Below, in pieces: positions 44,421 through 54,006 of a stretch of 64,000 nucleotides of DNA (positions are counted from its first letter, which is position 1; each line of letters opens with the position of its first letter). The notes beneath the pieces were generated by a model that worked only from the letters and a program-made list of their open reading frames with translations, was not told where the DNA came from and ran no database searches. The position numbers and the translations under genes were made by a program. The DNA comes from Vibrio tapetis subsp. quintayensis (lineage in GTDB: Bacteria; Pseudomonadota; Gammaproteobacteria; Enterobacterales; Vibrionaceae). The stretch is taken from contig NZ_JAUFQV010000036.1 of NCBI RefSeq assembly GCF_030409945.1, positions 154,143 to 218,142 on the forward strand. Direction: 5' to 3'.

Positions 44421-47039
44421 ATGGACAATATGAGCGCTCTCCCTACCAATACCCAATATCGTAAAGCCTTATCGGGCACAGAACTCGAGTTCTTCGACGC
44501 AAGAGACGCGGTGAATAGCATCACTGATGGCGCGTTTAATTCACTGCCGTACACATCTCGCGTGTTAGCTGAAAACCTCGTTAGACGTTGTAGCCCAGAT
44601 ACGTTAACAGACTCTCTAAAGCAGATCATCGATAGAAAGCGTGACCTAGATTTTCCTTGGTATCCTGCTCGTGTTGTTTGCCACGATATTTTAGGACAAA
44701 CCGCATTAGTGGATTTAGCTGGCCTGCGTGATGCCATTGCTGACCAAGGAGGCGACCCTGCTAAAGTGAATCCTGTAGTAGAAACCCAACTTATTGTGGA
44801 TCACTCGTTAGCGGTGGAGCATGCGGGGTTTGATAGAGAGGCGTTCGACAAAAACAGAGCGATTGAAGATCGTCGTAACGAAGATCGCTTTCACTTTATT
44901 GAGTGGTGTAAAACAGCGTTTGAAAACGTCAGTGTGATCCCAGCTGGCAACGGTATTATGCATCAAATCAACCTTGAGAAAATGTCCCCGGTAGTACAGG
45001 TGAAGCATGGTATTGCTTTTCCCGATACGTGCGTGGGAACAGACAGCCATACTCCACATGTAGACGCATTAGGTGTGATAGCCATAGGTGTTGGTGGCTT
45101 AGAAGCTGAAACCGTGATGCTTGGCCGCCCGTCGATGATGCGCCTGCCTGATATCGTCGGCGTTAAGCTGAACGGCAAACGTCAAGAGGGCATAACGGCA
45201 ACCGACATCGTTTTGGCCATTACTGAGTTTTTAAGAAATGAACGTGTTGTTTCATCCTATCTAGAATTTTATGGTGACGGCGTAAAAGATCTCACCATTG
45301 GCGACAGAGCCACGATTTCAAACATGACTCCGGAATACGGTGCGACCGCAGGCATGTTCTACATTGATGATCAAACCATTAACTACTTAAAGCTAACGGG
45401 CCGAGATGCCGAGCAAGTTGAGCTGGTAGAACGCTACGCCAAGCAAACAGGGCTGTGGGCCGACGATTTGAAAGATGCAGTTTATGAACGCGTACTTGAA
45501 TTTGATCTCTCTAAAGTAGAGCGTAATTTAGCGGGACCATCAAACCCACATCGCAGACTACCGACCGCTGAGTTAGCAAGCCGTGGGATTGCCAAGCAGT
45601 GGCAAGAACAAGACGGAAGTGACGAAAATAAAACCATGCCCGATGGTGCCGTGATCATCGCAGCGATTACCTCTTGCACCAATACCAGTAACCCAAGAAA
45701 CGTCGTCGCGGCTGGCCTACTGGCCAAAAAAGCCAATGAGCTGGGTTTAGTGCGTAAACCTTGGGTGAAAACTTCGTTTGCTCCGGGTTCAAAAGTGGCG
45801 AAATTGTATTTAGACGAATCGAATTTATTGCCTGAATTAGAACAGCTTGGTTTTGGTATCGTCGGTTATGCCTGTACAACCTGTAATGGCATGAGCGGTG
45901 CGCTTGACCCGAAAATTCAAAAAGAAATCATTGACCGAGACTTGTATTCAACAGCGGTGCTTTCCGGTAACCGAAACTTCGATGGACGCATCCACCCATA
46001 CGCGAAGCAGGCTTTCTTAGCGTCGCCTCCTTTGGTCGTCGCTTATGCGTTGGCAGGCACCATTCGTTTTGATATCGAGCGTGATTCGCTTGGAAACGAT
46101 GCTAAGGGCAACCCAATATACCTTAACGATATTTGGCCAAGCGATGCAGAAATTGATGCGGTCGTGAGTAAGAGTGTTAAGCCAGAGCAATTTAAACAAG
46201 TTTATATTCAGATGTTTAAATTGGGTGATGAAACCGCCAACAGCAACCCGCTCTATGATTGGCGACCAAAAAGTACGTATATTCGCAGGCCTCCTTATTG
46301 GGAAGGCGCTTTAGCCGGGGAACGAACACTATCGGCAATGCGACCTCTGGCTGTGTTGGGTGACAACATCACCACGGATCACTTGTCGCCATCCAACGCC
46401 ATTTTGGCTTCCAGCGCGGCAGGCGAATATCTCGCGAAAATGGAGGTGCCAGAAGAAGACTTTAACTCCTACGCGACTCACCGAGGTGATCACCTCACCG
46501 CTCAACGTGCCACGTTTGCGAACCCTAAGCTGTTCAATGAAATGGTTCAAGAGCAAGGTGAAGTCGTACAAGGCTCTTTGGCCAGAGTTGAGCCTGAAGG
46601 TAAGGTTAGCCGCATGTGGGAAGCCATAGAAACCTACATGAACCGAAAGCAACCGTTGATCATTGTTGCTGGTGGTGATTACGGGCAAGGCTCATCACGA
46701 GATTGGGCGGCGAAAGGCGTTCGACTTGCAGGGGTTGAAGTGATTGTTGCGGAAGGGTTCGAGCGCATTCATAGGACTAACTTGGTTGGCATGGGCGTTA
46801 TGCCGTTGCAATTTAAAGCTGGCGTAGACAGAAAAACACTGGGTTTGGATGGTTCAGAGCTATATGACGTCGTCGGGGATATTTCTCCCGGTGCGGATTT
46901 GGCTCTTATTGTTACACGCTCAAGCGGTGAGAAAATCGATGTGCAAGTGACGTGTCGATTGGATACCGCCGATGAAGTGAATGTGTATAACGCGGGGGGT
47001 GTATTGCAACGTTTCGCCCAAGATTTTTTAGCCCAGTAG
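44421..47039 (+). CDS. acnD: Fe/S-dependent 2-methylisocitrate dehydratase AcnD
   Basis: I use ATG 44421 (872 residues); ATG 44430 and a TTG at 44364 are in frame, and the N-terminus NTQYRKALSGTELEFFDAR suits a start at 44421 or 44430. It is an aconitase-family protein of full length. The 4Fe-4S ligands are in TSCTNTSNP and CTTCNGMSG; GTDSHTPHVDALG and YGQGSSRDWAAKG are also standard. AcnD dehydrates 2-methylcitrate to an aconitate isomer that needs PrpF. It replaces PrpD, which is absent from this operon. It is followed at 12 bp by prpF. Confidence 0.94.
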   Translation: MDNMSALPTNTQYRKALSGTELEFFDARDAVNSITDGAFNSLPYTSRVLAENLVRRCSPDTLTDSLKQIIDRKRDLDFPWYPARVVCHDILGQTALVDLAGLRDAIADQGGDPAKVNPVVETQLIVDHSLAVEHAGFDREAFDKNRAIEDRRNEDRFHFIEWCKTAFENVSVIPAGNGIMHQINLEKMSPVVQVKHGIAFPDTCVGTDSHTPHVDALGVIAIGVGGLEAETVMLGRPSMMRLPDIVGVKLNGKRQEGITATDIVLAITEFLRNERVVSSYLEFYGDGVKDLTIGDRATISNMTPEYGATAGMFYIDDQTINYLKLTGRDAEQVELVERYAKQTGLWADDLKDAVYERVLEFDLSKVERNLAGPSNPHRRLPTAELASRGIAKQWQEQDGSDENKTMPDGAVIIAAITSCTNTSNPRNVVAAGLLAKKANELGLVRKPWVKTSFAPGSKVAKLYLDESNLLPELEQLGFGIVGYACTTCNGMSGALDPKIQKEIIDRDLYSTAVLSGNRNFDGRIHPYAKQAFLASPPLVVAYALAGTIRFDIERDSLGNDAKGNPIYLNDIWPSDAEIDAVVSKSVKPEQFKQVYIQMFKLGDETANSNPLYDWRPKSTYIRRPPYWEGALAGERTLSAMRPLAVLGDNITTDHLSPSNAILASSAAGEYLAKMEVPEEDFNSYATHRGDHLTAQRATFANPKLFNEMVQEQGEVVQGSLARVEPEGKVSRMWEAIETYMNRKQPLIIVAGGDYGQGSSRDWAAKGVRLAGVEVIVAEGFERIHRTNLVGMGVMPLQFKAGVDRKTLGLDGSELYDVVGDISPGADLALIVTRSSGEKIDVQVTCRLDTADEVNVYNAGGVLQRFAQDFLAQ

Positions 47040-47051
47040 GAGACAAGGCCA

Positions 47052-48323
47052 ATGACTGATTTATCAAGTAAATCCGAAAATACAAGTCCATTGTCTTCTG
47101 ATGGGCGGACTTCTAATGCGGTAAGCCAAATTCGGGTTCCCGCTACGTATATGCGTGGAGGCACCAGTAAAGGGGTGTTCTTTAATTTGGCTGACTTGCC
47201 TATAGAAGCGCAGACAGCAGGACAAGCACGAGATAATTTGTTGCTTCGCGTTATTGGCAGCCCTGATCCCTATGGCAAGCAAACCGATGGAATGGGCTCC
47301 GCCACATCAAGCACCAGTAAAACGGTGATCGTATCTAAAAGTACATCTGAACAGCACGATGTCGATTACCTGTTTGGTCAGGTTTCTATTGATAAACCGT
47401 TTGTGGACTGGAGCGGGAATTGTGGCAATTTGTCGGCAGCGGTAGGTCCATTTGCCATACACTCTGGCCTGATTGATGTCAGCTCATTACCTCAAAACGG
47501 CATAGTTACTGTGCGTGTTTGGCAGGTCAATATTAAAAAAACAATATTGGTGCATGTGCCTATAGTAAATGGCTTTGTTCAAGAAACCGGAGAATTTGAA
47601 CTCGATGGGGTGACCTTTCCGAGCGCAGAGATTCAAGTGGATTTTGTCGATCCAGCTGACAGTAATGGCTCTATGTTTCCAACTGGCAATTTAGTGGACG
47701 ACTTGGAAGTCCCAGATTTGGGAATATTAAACGCCACCATGATAAACGCAGGCATCCCTACCATATTTTTAGATGCCTGCTCAATTAATTATCTAGGCAC
47801 AGAGCTGCAAGACGACATTAATAATGATGAAAAAGCGTTGGCGATGTTTGAAAGTATTCGAGCGCATGGCGCGGTTAAGATGGGTTTGATTTCTCATATA
47901 GACGAAGCAAAGACAAGGCAACATACGCCCAAAGTGGCGTTTGTTTCTAAACCGACAACCTATCCGTCGTCAAGTGGAAAGGTGGTAGAAGCCAGCAGCG
48001 TGGACGTGCTTGTCAGAGCGTTGTCTATGGGTAAGCTCCATCATGCCATGATGGGCACGGCAGCGGTGGCGATTGCGTCGGCGGCCTGTGTTCCTGGCAC
48101 ATTGGTCAACTTGGCTGCTGGTGGTGGCGAAAAAGAGGCCGTCACCTTTGGTCATCCATCCGGTACTTTGAAGGTAGGTGCGAAGGCTTGCCAAACTGGA
48201 ACCGATTGGAAAGTAGAAAAAGCAATAATGAGCCGCAGTGCTCGAATCATTATGGAAGGGTGGGTCCGAGTACCTGTCGATACATGTGAGCCTAATAGTG
48301 TTGAGAAGGGCGCTGGTTTATAG
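47052..48323 (+). CDS. prpF: 2-methylaconitate cis-trans isomerase PrpF
   Basis: A 423-residue protein, longer than most PrpF (about 390-400) by an unstructured start. It contains YMRGGTSKGVFF, the family's hallmark around a basic active-site loop, WSGNCGNLSAAVGPFA, MINAGIPTIFLDA and AAGGGEKEAVTFGHPSGT. It isomerises the 2-methylaconitate released by AcnD so that it can be rehydrated. TAGGAGAC overlaps the acnD stop and serves as its ribosome site; the gene lies 12 bp after acnD, which fits their required co-operation. Confidence 0.94.
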   Translation: MTDLSSKSENTSPLSSDGRTSNAVSQIRVPATYMRGGTSKGVFFNLADLPIEAQTAGQARDNLLLRVIGSPDPYGKQTDGMGSATSSTSKTVIVSKSTSEQHDVDYLFGQVSIDKPFVDWSGNCGNLSAAVGPFAIHSGLIDVSSLPQNGIVTVRVWQVNIKKTILVHVPIVNGFVQETGEFELDGVTFPSAEIQVDFVDPADSNGSMFPTGNLVDDLEVPDLGILNATMINAGIPTIFLDACSINYLGTELQDDINNDEKALAMFESIRAHGAVKMGLISHIDEAKTRQHTPKVAFVSKPTTYPSSSGKVVEASSVDVLVRALSMGKLHHAMMGTAAVAIASAACVPGTLVNLAAGGGEKEAVTFGHPSGTLKVGAKACQTGTDWKVEKAIMSRSARIIMEGWVRVPVDTCEPNSVEKGAGL

Positions 48324-48352
48324 GCTATGGCATACATTCAAGGAGGGGCACT

Positions 48353-50233
48353 ATGTCTACTTATGAGCAAGAGTACCAACTTTCAATTAACGATCCTGAG
48401 CAATTTTGGAAGAAACAAGCGCAAGCAATAGATTGGTTCACGTTTCCAAATACCATCTTGGAAAATGATGATAACGGCATTGAACGCTGGTTTGTTGACG
48501 GCGAGTTAAATACCTGCTGGCTGGCACTCGATTACCATGTTGAACAGGGGCGTGGAGATAACGTTGCGTTGATTTACGACTCTCCCGTCACCAATACTAA
48601 AAGACGATATACGTATTTACAATTGCAGCAGCAAGTAGCCAAAACGGCGGGCATGTTGGCTAATCAGGGCGTCGAAAAAGGTGACCGTGTGGTTATCTAT
48701 ATGCCAATGATCCCGGAAGCGGCCATGGCCATGCTCGCATGTGCAAGGTTAGGGGCGATTCATTCCGTAGTGTTTGGCGGCTTTGCTCCCAATGAACTAG
48801 CCGTTCGCCTTGAAGATGCCGAGCCAAAAGTGGTGATGACCGCTTCTTGTGGAATCGAAGTCAATAAAGTGTTGCCTTATAAACCCCTGGTTGACCGCGC
48901 TATTTTAGACAGCCGATGGAAACCTGAATCGGTATTGGTATGGCAAAGAAAACAATGCCCTGCGGAACTGAATCAGTCACGTGATTTAGATTGGGAGCAA
49001 GCGCAGCAATTTGCCATGCCACACGATTGTGTGCCTGTTAAAGCGACCGATCCTCTTTATATCTTGTATACCAGCGGCACTACCGGTAAGCCAAAAGGCG
49101 TGGTGCGTGATAATGGCGGCCATGCCGTTGCGATGAAGTATTCCATGAGTGCGATATACGATATTGACCAAAACGGGGTGTTCTGGGCTGCTTCTGATGT
49201 CGGCTGGGTGGTAGGTCATTCATACATTGTTTATGCCCCGCTGATCCACGGTTGCACGACGGTGTTATTTGAAGGTAAGCCAGTTAGAACTCCAGATCCA
49301 GGAGCGTTTTGGCGTGTGTGCCAAGAGTATAAGGTAGACGCACTGTTTTCAGCCCCCACTGCGTTCAGAGCCATCAAAAAAGAAGATCCTGATGGTAAGT
49401 TGCTCAACGATTACGATTTATCGGGTCTGAAAACTATTTTCATGGCAGGAGAACGGCTCGATCCGCCCACTCTTGAATGGGTGGAGCAACACACCAAAAA
49501 ACCGGTTATCGATCACTGGTGGCAAACAGAGACGGGTTGGGCCATTGCAGGTAATCCTACCGGTATTGAAGTGATGAAGGTGAAAGCGGGTTCAGCAACC
49601 AAACCTATTCCGGGCTACCAAGTTGAAGTGCTGGATGAGCTAGGTGAAACCGTATCTGCTAATCAGCAAGGCTTCGTCGCACTGAAAAGGCCATTGCCAC
49701 CCAGTTGTTTGCCGACGGTTTGGCGCAATCATGACAGATTCGAGTCTGGTTATTTGGGCCAATTCCCGGGTTATTATGTCTCTGGCGACGGTGGTTATTT
49801 TGATGATGATGGCTATCTATTCATTATGGGCCGTATAGACGATGTGATAAACGTTGCGGGTCACCGTTTGTCGACAGGAGAAATGGAAGAAATCGTCGGA
49901 GGGCATCCAGCGATTGCAGAGTGCGCTGTAGTTGGCGTGCACGATGACCTCAAGGGCCAAATGCCATTGGGTTTAGTGGTATTGAAAGATGGCATGAAAA
50001 TCGATGAGCTTGAATTAGAAAGCCAGCTGGTTGGTAAAGTGAGAACGGAAATTGGCGCGGTCGCTTGTTTCAAACATGCCTTAGTTGTTGAGCGGTTGCC
50101 TAAGACACGTTCTGGTAAAATATTACGCCGAGTGATACGTCAGATAGCGGATGGAGAAAGCTATACGGTGCCGTCCACGATTGATGACCCCGCTAGCCTG
50201 AGCGAACTGGAAAAAGTGTTACATACCGATTGA
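48353..50233 (+). CDS. prpE: Propionyl-CoA synthetase
   Basis: A 626-residue acyl-adenylate enzyme close to E. coli PrpE (628). It has TSGTTGKPKGVVRDNGG (phosphate loop), DHWWQTETGWA, YVSGDGGYFDDDGY and the C-terminal catalytic lysine in KTRSGKILRRV, which would be the acetylation target. It activates propionate to propionyl-CoA in the cytoplasm with ATP. AAGGAGGGG precedes the ATG. It closes the operon, followed by a terminator, so the whole unit runs GntR-prpB-prpC-acnD-prpF-prpE. Confidence 0.95.
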   Translation: MSTYEQEYQLSINDPEQFWKKQAQAIDWFTFPNTILENDDNGIERWFVDGELNTCWLALDYHVEQGRGDNVALIYDSPVTNTKRRYTYLQLQQQVAKTAGMLANQGVEKGDRVVIYMPMIPEAAMAMLACARLGAIHSVVFGGFAPNELAVRLEDAEPKVVMTASCGIEVNKVLPYKPLVDRAILDSRWKPESVLVWQRKQCPAELNQSRDLDWEQAQQFAMPHDCVPVKATDPLYILYTSGTTGKPKGVVRDNGGHAVAMKYSMSAIYDIDQNGVFWAASDVGWVVGHSYIVYAPLIHGCTTVLFEGKPVRTPDPGAFWRVCQEYKVDALFSAPTAFRAIKKEDPDGKLLNDYDLSGLKTIFMAGERLDPPTLEWVEQHTKKPVIDHWWQTETGWAIAGNPTGIEVMKVKAGSATKPIPGYQVEVLDELGETVSANQQGFVALKRPLPPSCLPTVWRNHDRFESGYLGQFPGYYVSGDGGYFDDDGYLFIMGRIDDVINVAGHRLSTGEMEEIVGGHPAIAECAVVGVHDDLKGQMPLGLVVLKDGMKIDELELESQLVGKVRTEIGAVACFKHALVVERLPKTRSGKILRRVIRQIADGESYTVPSTIDDPASLSELEKVLHTD

Positions 50234-50252
50234 TTGAAGTGTTAATTTGGTT

Positions 50253-50287
50253 AAAAGGCTCTGTTGTTTGTCATCAGGGCCTTTTTT
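50253..50287 (+). terminator. Terminator closing the propionate operon
   Basis: AAGGCTCTG pairs with CAGGGCCTT (one G-U pair) over an 11-base loop, followed by six T. Confidence 0.85.
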
Positions 50288-50422
50288 GTGCCTACAAGTT
50301 AAAAGCTGTGTTGCGAGAGAAAACACGTTTTTTACCTGACTTGTCAGATCAACTCGCTATTATCTAGGCAAAGTTGCTTCTGATCTTTATCATAGAGGCA
50401 AAATAAAATAACAAAGATATTT

Positions 50423-50902
50423 ATGCCTTCTTATACAATTCGCGCTGCCAATTTTGCTGACTTGCCTAAGTTAAATCAAATGATGTATCAACTGCATGAG
50501 CATCATCACTTAGCCTCACCGGATCTATTTAAAACACCAGAAGAAGTCGAAGAAGAGAAAAGCATCGCCAGTTATCTAGATAACCCGGAATGCTTTGTTT
50601 ATGTCGCTATAGATGAGTCGGGTCATTGTGCTGGATTTATTTCAGGCCATTTTTGCGAATTAATTTCTCCGATCGTAAAATCGATGCTGATGGGAAGTGT
50701 TGATGAGATCTACACCGATGTTGAGCATAGAAACAGTGGTGTCGCGCTGCAATTGTTCAACCGATTAGAGTTGTCGTTCAAAGAGTGCGGTGTGCAGCAA
50801 CTTTTCGTAGAAGTTTGGCAGTTTAATCAGACGGCAGTGAATTTTTACAATAAATCTGGTTTCGAACACCATATTCATTGGATGCGAAAATCCATTACAT
50901 AG
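50423..50902 (+). CDS. GNAT-family N-acetyltransferase
   Basis: A 159-residue single-domain protein. The fold order is N-terminal YTIRAANFADLPKLNQMMYQLHEHH, the substrate strand VYVAIDESGHCAGFISGHF, the acetyl-CoA binding VDEIYTDVEHRNSGVALQLFNRLE (a somewhat degenerate version of motif A, R-x-x-G-x-A) and the closing VWQFNQTAVNFYNKSGFEHHIHWMRK. The last segment is the usual C-terminal strand. The acceptor substrate is unknown. It stands alone between terminators. Confidence 0.87.
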   Translation: MPSYTIRAANFADLPKLNQMMYQLHEHHHLASPDLFKTPEEVEEEKSIASYLDNPECFVYVAIDESGHCAGFISGHFCELISPIVKSMLMGSVDEIYTDVEHRNSGVALQLFNRLELSFKECGVQQLFVEVWQFNQTAVNFYNKSGFEHHIHWMRKSIT

Positions 50903-50927
50903 TATGTTTATAAAAGTAAACCAATGA

Positions 50928-50964
50928 GGCACATTCTCATCACTAGAATGTGTCTTGATTTTTT
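50928..50964 (+). terminator. Terminator after the acetyltransferase gene
   Basis: GGCACATTCT pairs with AGAATGTGTC (one G-U pair) over a 7-base loop, followed by TTGATTTTTT. Confidence 0.75.
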
Positions 50965-50995
50965 GCGCTTAATTAAGTGCTTATAGGGAGTAGAT

Positions 50996-52432
50996 GTGTT
51001 GTTACGCTGTATTTCAACTGTGTTGTTGAGCTTTGTTTTTGGATTGTATTCTCAGTTGGCGTTGGCTGACGCCCCGGCAGAACTAAAAGGGGCTTTGTGC
51101 CTGATAAAAAGCGACCAAGAGCAAATTGTATTAGTGCGTGAAACCATTACCAATAAATTGTCTTTACCTGGCGGTACGATTGAACAGGGTGAAGATCCAA
51201 GTTTGGCAGCCCAAAGAGAAACATGGGAAGAAACGGGCTTAGTTGTGACGGTTGGTAAACAACTGGGTTACTCGGGTAGGGCGGTGGTATTTGATTGCGT
51301 GTCGGACTCAGACGTGATTGCTTTTCATCATGTGAACGCCCAGCATCACCACATTATGCCAGCTTGGTTTGCTCCGCATTACGGAATAGAAGTGAATCAA
51401 GTGTTGCTTGCGTATCTTGAGGGGATTGAACCTGCCGACTATCGTTATCCATACCAAGTTGCCGATATTTTGAAGCTGGCTTCAGGTGCGACAGAACACG
51501 ACATCACCTTTATTGAGCATGCCTCCCAAGCAGCACCGACTATCCATCAAGCTGAGTTACCCTATATTCAGTCGTTACAACAAAACATTGCTAACTTGCC
51601 CGACCAAATTAAAACCATACTGCATCAGTTTTTCTTGGTTGCGGAGGCAATTGCTAGCCCAGTGTTGCTGATTTTAACGCTCGTGTTTGCTTATCTACAC
51701 TATGGCCGAAGCTTTGGTGCTAAATTGATATTCGCGGTGACCAGTGTTTCTTTGCTTGGTCTTGTCGCTCAAATAGGCCTAGCATTGCCACGCCCATTCG
51801 TTTATATGCCAGAGCTCCAGTTAGCTCAGCACTTTGGCTTTGGTATGCCCAGTGTGGCCTCGGCACTGATGGTTTCAGTGCTTGGCATGCTATATATTCA
51901 ATTAGAAAAAAGTTCAGGTGAGCATGCAGCGCGGCGTTATCTTTCGGTGATGTTTACACTGCCAGTGTTACAAGGGTTTGCTTCCATTTATTTAGGCAGC
52001 TCATTTTTCAGTGATGTGATAGGTGGGTTTGTTCTAGGTGGCTTGATCGTTTGGCATTTTGACCGACTGGAAAGAAAGATTGGCAGCAAGCTAGATGATA
52101 TTCTGACTGGCGCACCATTATGGTGGATTGTGGTGCTGGTGGTGTCGGCGTTGGGTTTGGTTTGGCCTCGCCCTGAGTTCTCCTATTGGCTTTCGATTGT
52201 TATTTCATTAGCTGCTGTTTTTACATTCCTAAAACCTAAGCAAGAGCATTTAAACCTGTCGAGCAATCAAGTTGTGATCGGACTGGCCGGCATATTTGTT
52301 ATTAATATGCTGTTAAGTTCGCTGACTCCGTTATTTGATTCAAGCTCCATGTCATCTCTGATCTTGCAGGCTGTTCATTACGCGGTGTTGATCTTGGTGT
52401 TTGCAGTTGGCGTCGTTGTGTTTGAAAAATGA
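50996..52432 (+). CDS. NUDIX hydrolase fused to a PAP2-like membrane domain with degenerate active site
   Basis: Starts at GTG 50996 with GGGAG upstream; 478 residues. A signal peptide or anchor (1-24) precedes a NUDIX domain with a perfect Nudix box, GGTIEQGEDPSLAAQRETWEETGL (residues about 61-84; the REx2EE metal-binding core is intact). After a linker (about 150-205), a membrane domain follows with about seven helices and the PAP2 layout, but the three phosphatase motifs are broken: ALPRPF keeps RP yet lacks the lysine, PSGH reads PSVA, and the SRx5Hx3D motif reads ASIYLGSSFFSD. A NUDIX active site facing the periplasm and a non-catalytic PAP2-like membrane half are inferred; substrate unknown. 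Fusions of this kind occur elsewhere in Vibrio. Confidence 0.87.
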   Translation: MLLRCISTVLLSFVFGLYSQLALADAPAELKGALCLIKSDQEQIVLVRETITNKLSLPGGTIEQGEDPSLAAQRETWEETGLVVTVGKQLGYSGRAVVFDCVSDSDVIAFHHVNAQHHHIMPAWFAPHYGIEVNQVLLAYLEGIEPADYRYPYQVADILKLASGATEHDITFIEHASQAAPTIHQAELPYIQSLQQNIANLPDQIKTILHQFFLVAEAIASPVLLILTLVFAYLHYGRSFGAKLIFAVTSVSLLGLVAQIGLALPRPFVYMPELQLAQHFGFGMPSVASALMVSVLGMLYIQLEKSSGEHAARRYLSVMFTLPVLQGFASIYLGSSFFSDVIGGFVLGGLIVWHFDRLERKIGSKLDDILTGAPLWWIVVLVVSALGLVWPRPEFSYWLSIVISLAAVFTFLKPKQEHLNLSSNQVVIGLAGIFVINMLLSSLTPLFDSSSMSSLILQAVHYAVLILVFAVGVVVFEK

Positions 52433-52626
52433 ATGCCAACTACAAAGTAAATCTCTAAAATCTTGCATTGATGAAAACAACAATTCGTCATCGATGGTTT
52501 ATCTTCAGTTTGGATAAATTCCTCCCACTTGCCATTTTTACTTATGGCAGTGGGTTACTGAGCTGGCAAACCGAGGTTTTCAGCGTATAATTCCCCACCC
52601 AATATCTGAATTGAAAGTATACCGCT

Positions 52627-53304
52627 TTGACTACTCGCTACAAAATTAACGAAATGTTTGAAACCATACAGGGTGAGGGCTCGTTTACCGGTGTTCCGTC
52701 TGTTTTTGTCCGTTTACAAGAATGCCCGGTTGGCTGTGCTTGGTGCGACACTAAGCAAACTTGGACAGCAGAGCCTCAAGACGAAGTCCCGCTTGGCGAT
52801 ATCATGCTCAAAACGGCAGATACACCGACATGGTGCAGTGTTAGTGGCCAAGACATTGTTAGTGAGTATCAACGTCAAGGTTATACAGCAACCAATATTG
52901 TGATCACTGGTGGCGAGCCATGTGTTTATGACTTAACGGCACTGTGTGAAGCGTTTGAAGCCATTGGTTGCCAATGCCAGCTTGAAACCAGCGGTACGTT
53001 TGAAGTTAGAGTTACTAGTACAACATGGGTTACAGTGTCACCAAAAATTGCGATGAAGGGTAAGCTACCTGTTTTAGTTTCTGCGCTGGAACGGGCTAAC
53101 GAAATCAAACACCCTGTTGGAACAATGAAAGACATTGAGCAGTTAGATGAATTAATTGCGTCAGCAAACCTCGATGCAAACAAGTCTATTGCCTTACAAC
53201 CTATTAGCCAAAAACCGAGAGCAACACAGTTGTGTATTGATACCTGTATTGCTCGTAACTGGCGTTTGTCGATTCAAACTCATAAATATTTAGATATCGC
53301 TTAA
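52627..53304 (+). CDS. queE: 7-carboxy-7-deazaguanine synthase
   Basis: Starts at TTG 52627 with GAAAG upstream; 225 residues. It is a radical SAM enzyme with the cluster motif CPVGCAWC (Cys33, Cys37, Cys40), preceded by ETIQGEGSFTGVPSVFVRLQ, the QueE N-terminal signature, and later VITGGEP and LETSGTF. It converts 6-carboxytetrahydropterin to 7-carboxy-7-deazaguanine for queuosine. It lies 9 bp before queC, its pathway successor. The 194-bp upstream gap has a TATAAT-like stretch but I see no preQ1 riboswitch. Confidence 0.94.
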   Translation: MTTRYKINEMFETIQGEGSFTGVPSVFVRLQECPVGCAWCDTKQTWTAEPQDEVPLGDIMLKTADTPTWCSVSGQDIVSEYQRQGYTATNIVITGGEPCVYDLTALCEAFEAIGCQCQLETSGTFEVRVTSTTWVTVSPKIAMKGKLPVLVSALERANEIKHPVGTMKDIEQLDELIASANLDANKSIALQPISQKPRATQLCIDTCIARNWRLSIQTHKYLDIA

Positions 53305-53313
53305 GGGATCATC

Positions 53314-54006
53314 ATGAAAAAAGCTGTTGTTGTATTCAGTGGTGGACAAGACTCCACTACGTGTTTAGTCCAAGCTCTTAAAGAGTATGATGAAGTTCAT
53401 GCGATTACGTTTGATTATGGCCAACGCCACAAGTTAGAAATTGAAGTCGCGCAGTCTCTGGCGATTGAGTTAGGTGTGAAAGCGCACAAAGTGATGGATG
53501 TTAGCCTGCTCAACGAACTGGCAGTAAGCTCGCTGACTCGTGACGATATTCCAGTTTCACACGAGCTACAAGAAAATGGCCTGCCTAACTCTTTTGTTCC
53601 TGGCCGTAATATTCTATTTTTGACGCTGGCCGGCATATACGCCTATCAAATTGGGGCACAGAGCGTTATTACAGGTGTGTGTGAAACGGATTTTTCTGGT
53701 TATCCAGATTGCCGTGATGAGTTTGTTAAAGCAATGAACACCGCGCTTGTTTCTGGTATGGATCGCCCGTTTGATATACTAACACCGCTAATGTGGCTCA
53801 ATAAGGCGGAGACTTGGGCATTGGCAGATCAGTATCAGTCGTTGGCTCTGGTACGTGAGAAAACACTGACTTGTTATAACGGTATTATTGGCGATGGTTG
53901 TGGCGATTGCCCTTCTTGTGATTTAAGAAAGGCAGGCCTTGAAGACTACTTGAATAATCGTGAATCGGTTATGCAGGCACTGGTCGAGAAGCAGCATAGG
54001 GCATAA
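53314..54006 (+). CDS. queC: 7-cyano-7-deazaguanine synthase
   Basis: A 230-residue enzyme with the PP-loop FSGGQDSTTC (residues 8-17), GQRHKLE, the conserved FVPGRN and CETDFSGYPDCRDEF, and a C-terminal zinc site formed by TCYNG and CGDCPSCDLRKAGL. It makes preQ0 from 7-carboxy-7-deazaguanine with ATP and ammonia for queuosine biosynthesis. It is the last gene of the queE-queC pair. Its final 38 bp overlap, in antisense, the end of the GGDEF gene that comes from the other side, and there is no room for a separate terminator. Confidence 0.95.
   Translation: MKKAVVVFSGGQDSTTCLVQALKEYDEVHAITFDYGQRHKLEIEVAQSLAIELGVKAHKVMDVSLLNELAVSSLTRDDIPVSHELQENGLPNSFVPGRNILFLTLAGIYAYQIGAQSVITGVCETDFSGYPDCRDEFVKAMNTALVSGMDRPFDILTPLMWLNKAETWALADQYQSLALVREKTLTCYNGIIGDGCGDCPSCDLRKAGLEDYLNNRESVMQALVEKQHRA

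Noticed and set aside
44369..44737. Antisense frame of 122 codons across the acnD start
   Set aside because: It lies wholly opposite a strongly conserved gene, has no ribosome site and its product resembles no family.
52433..52626. Possible preQ1 riboswitch before queE
   Set aside because: No aptamer-like hairpin and A-rich tail could be recognised; only a promoter-like TATAAT stretch.
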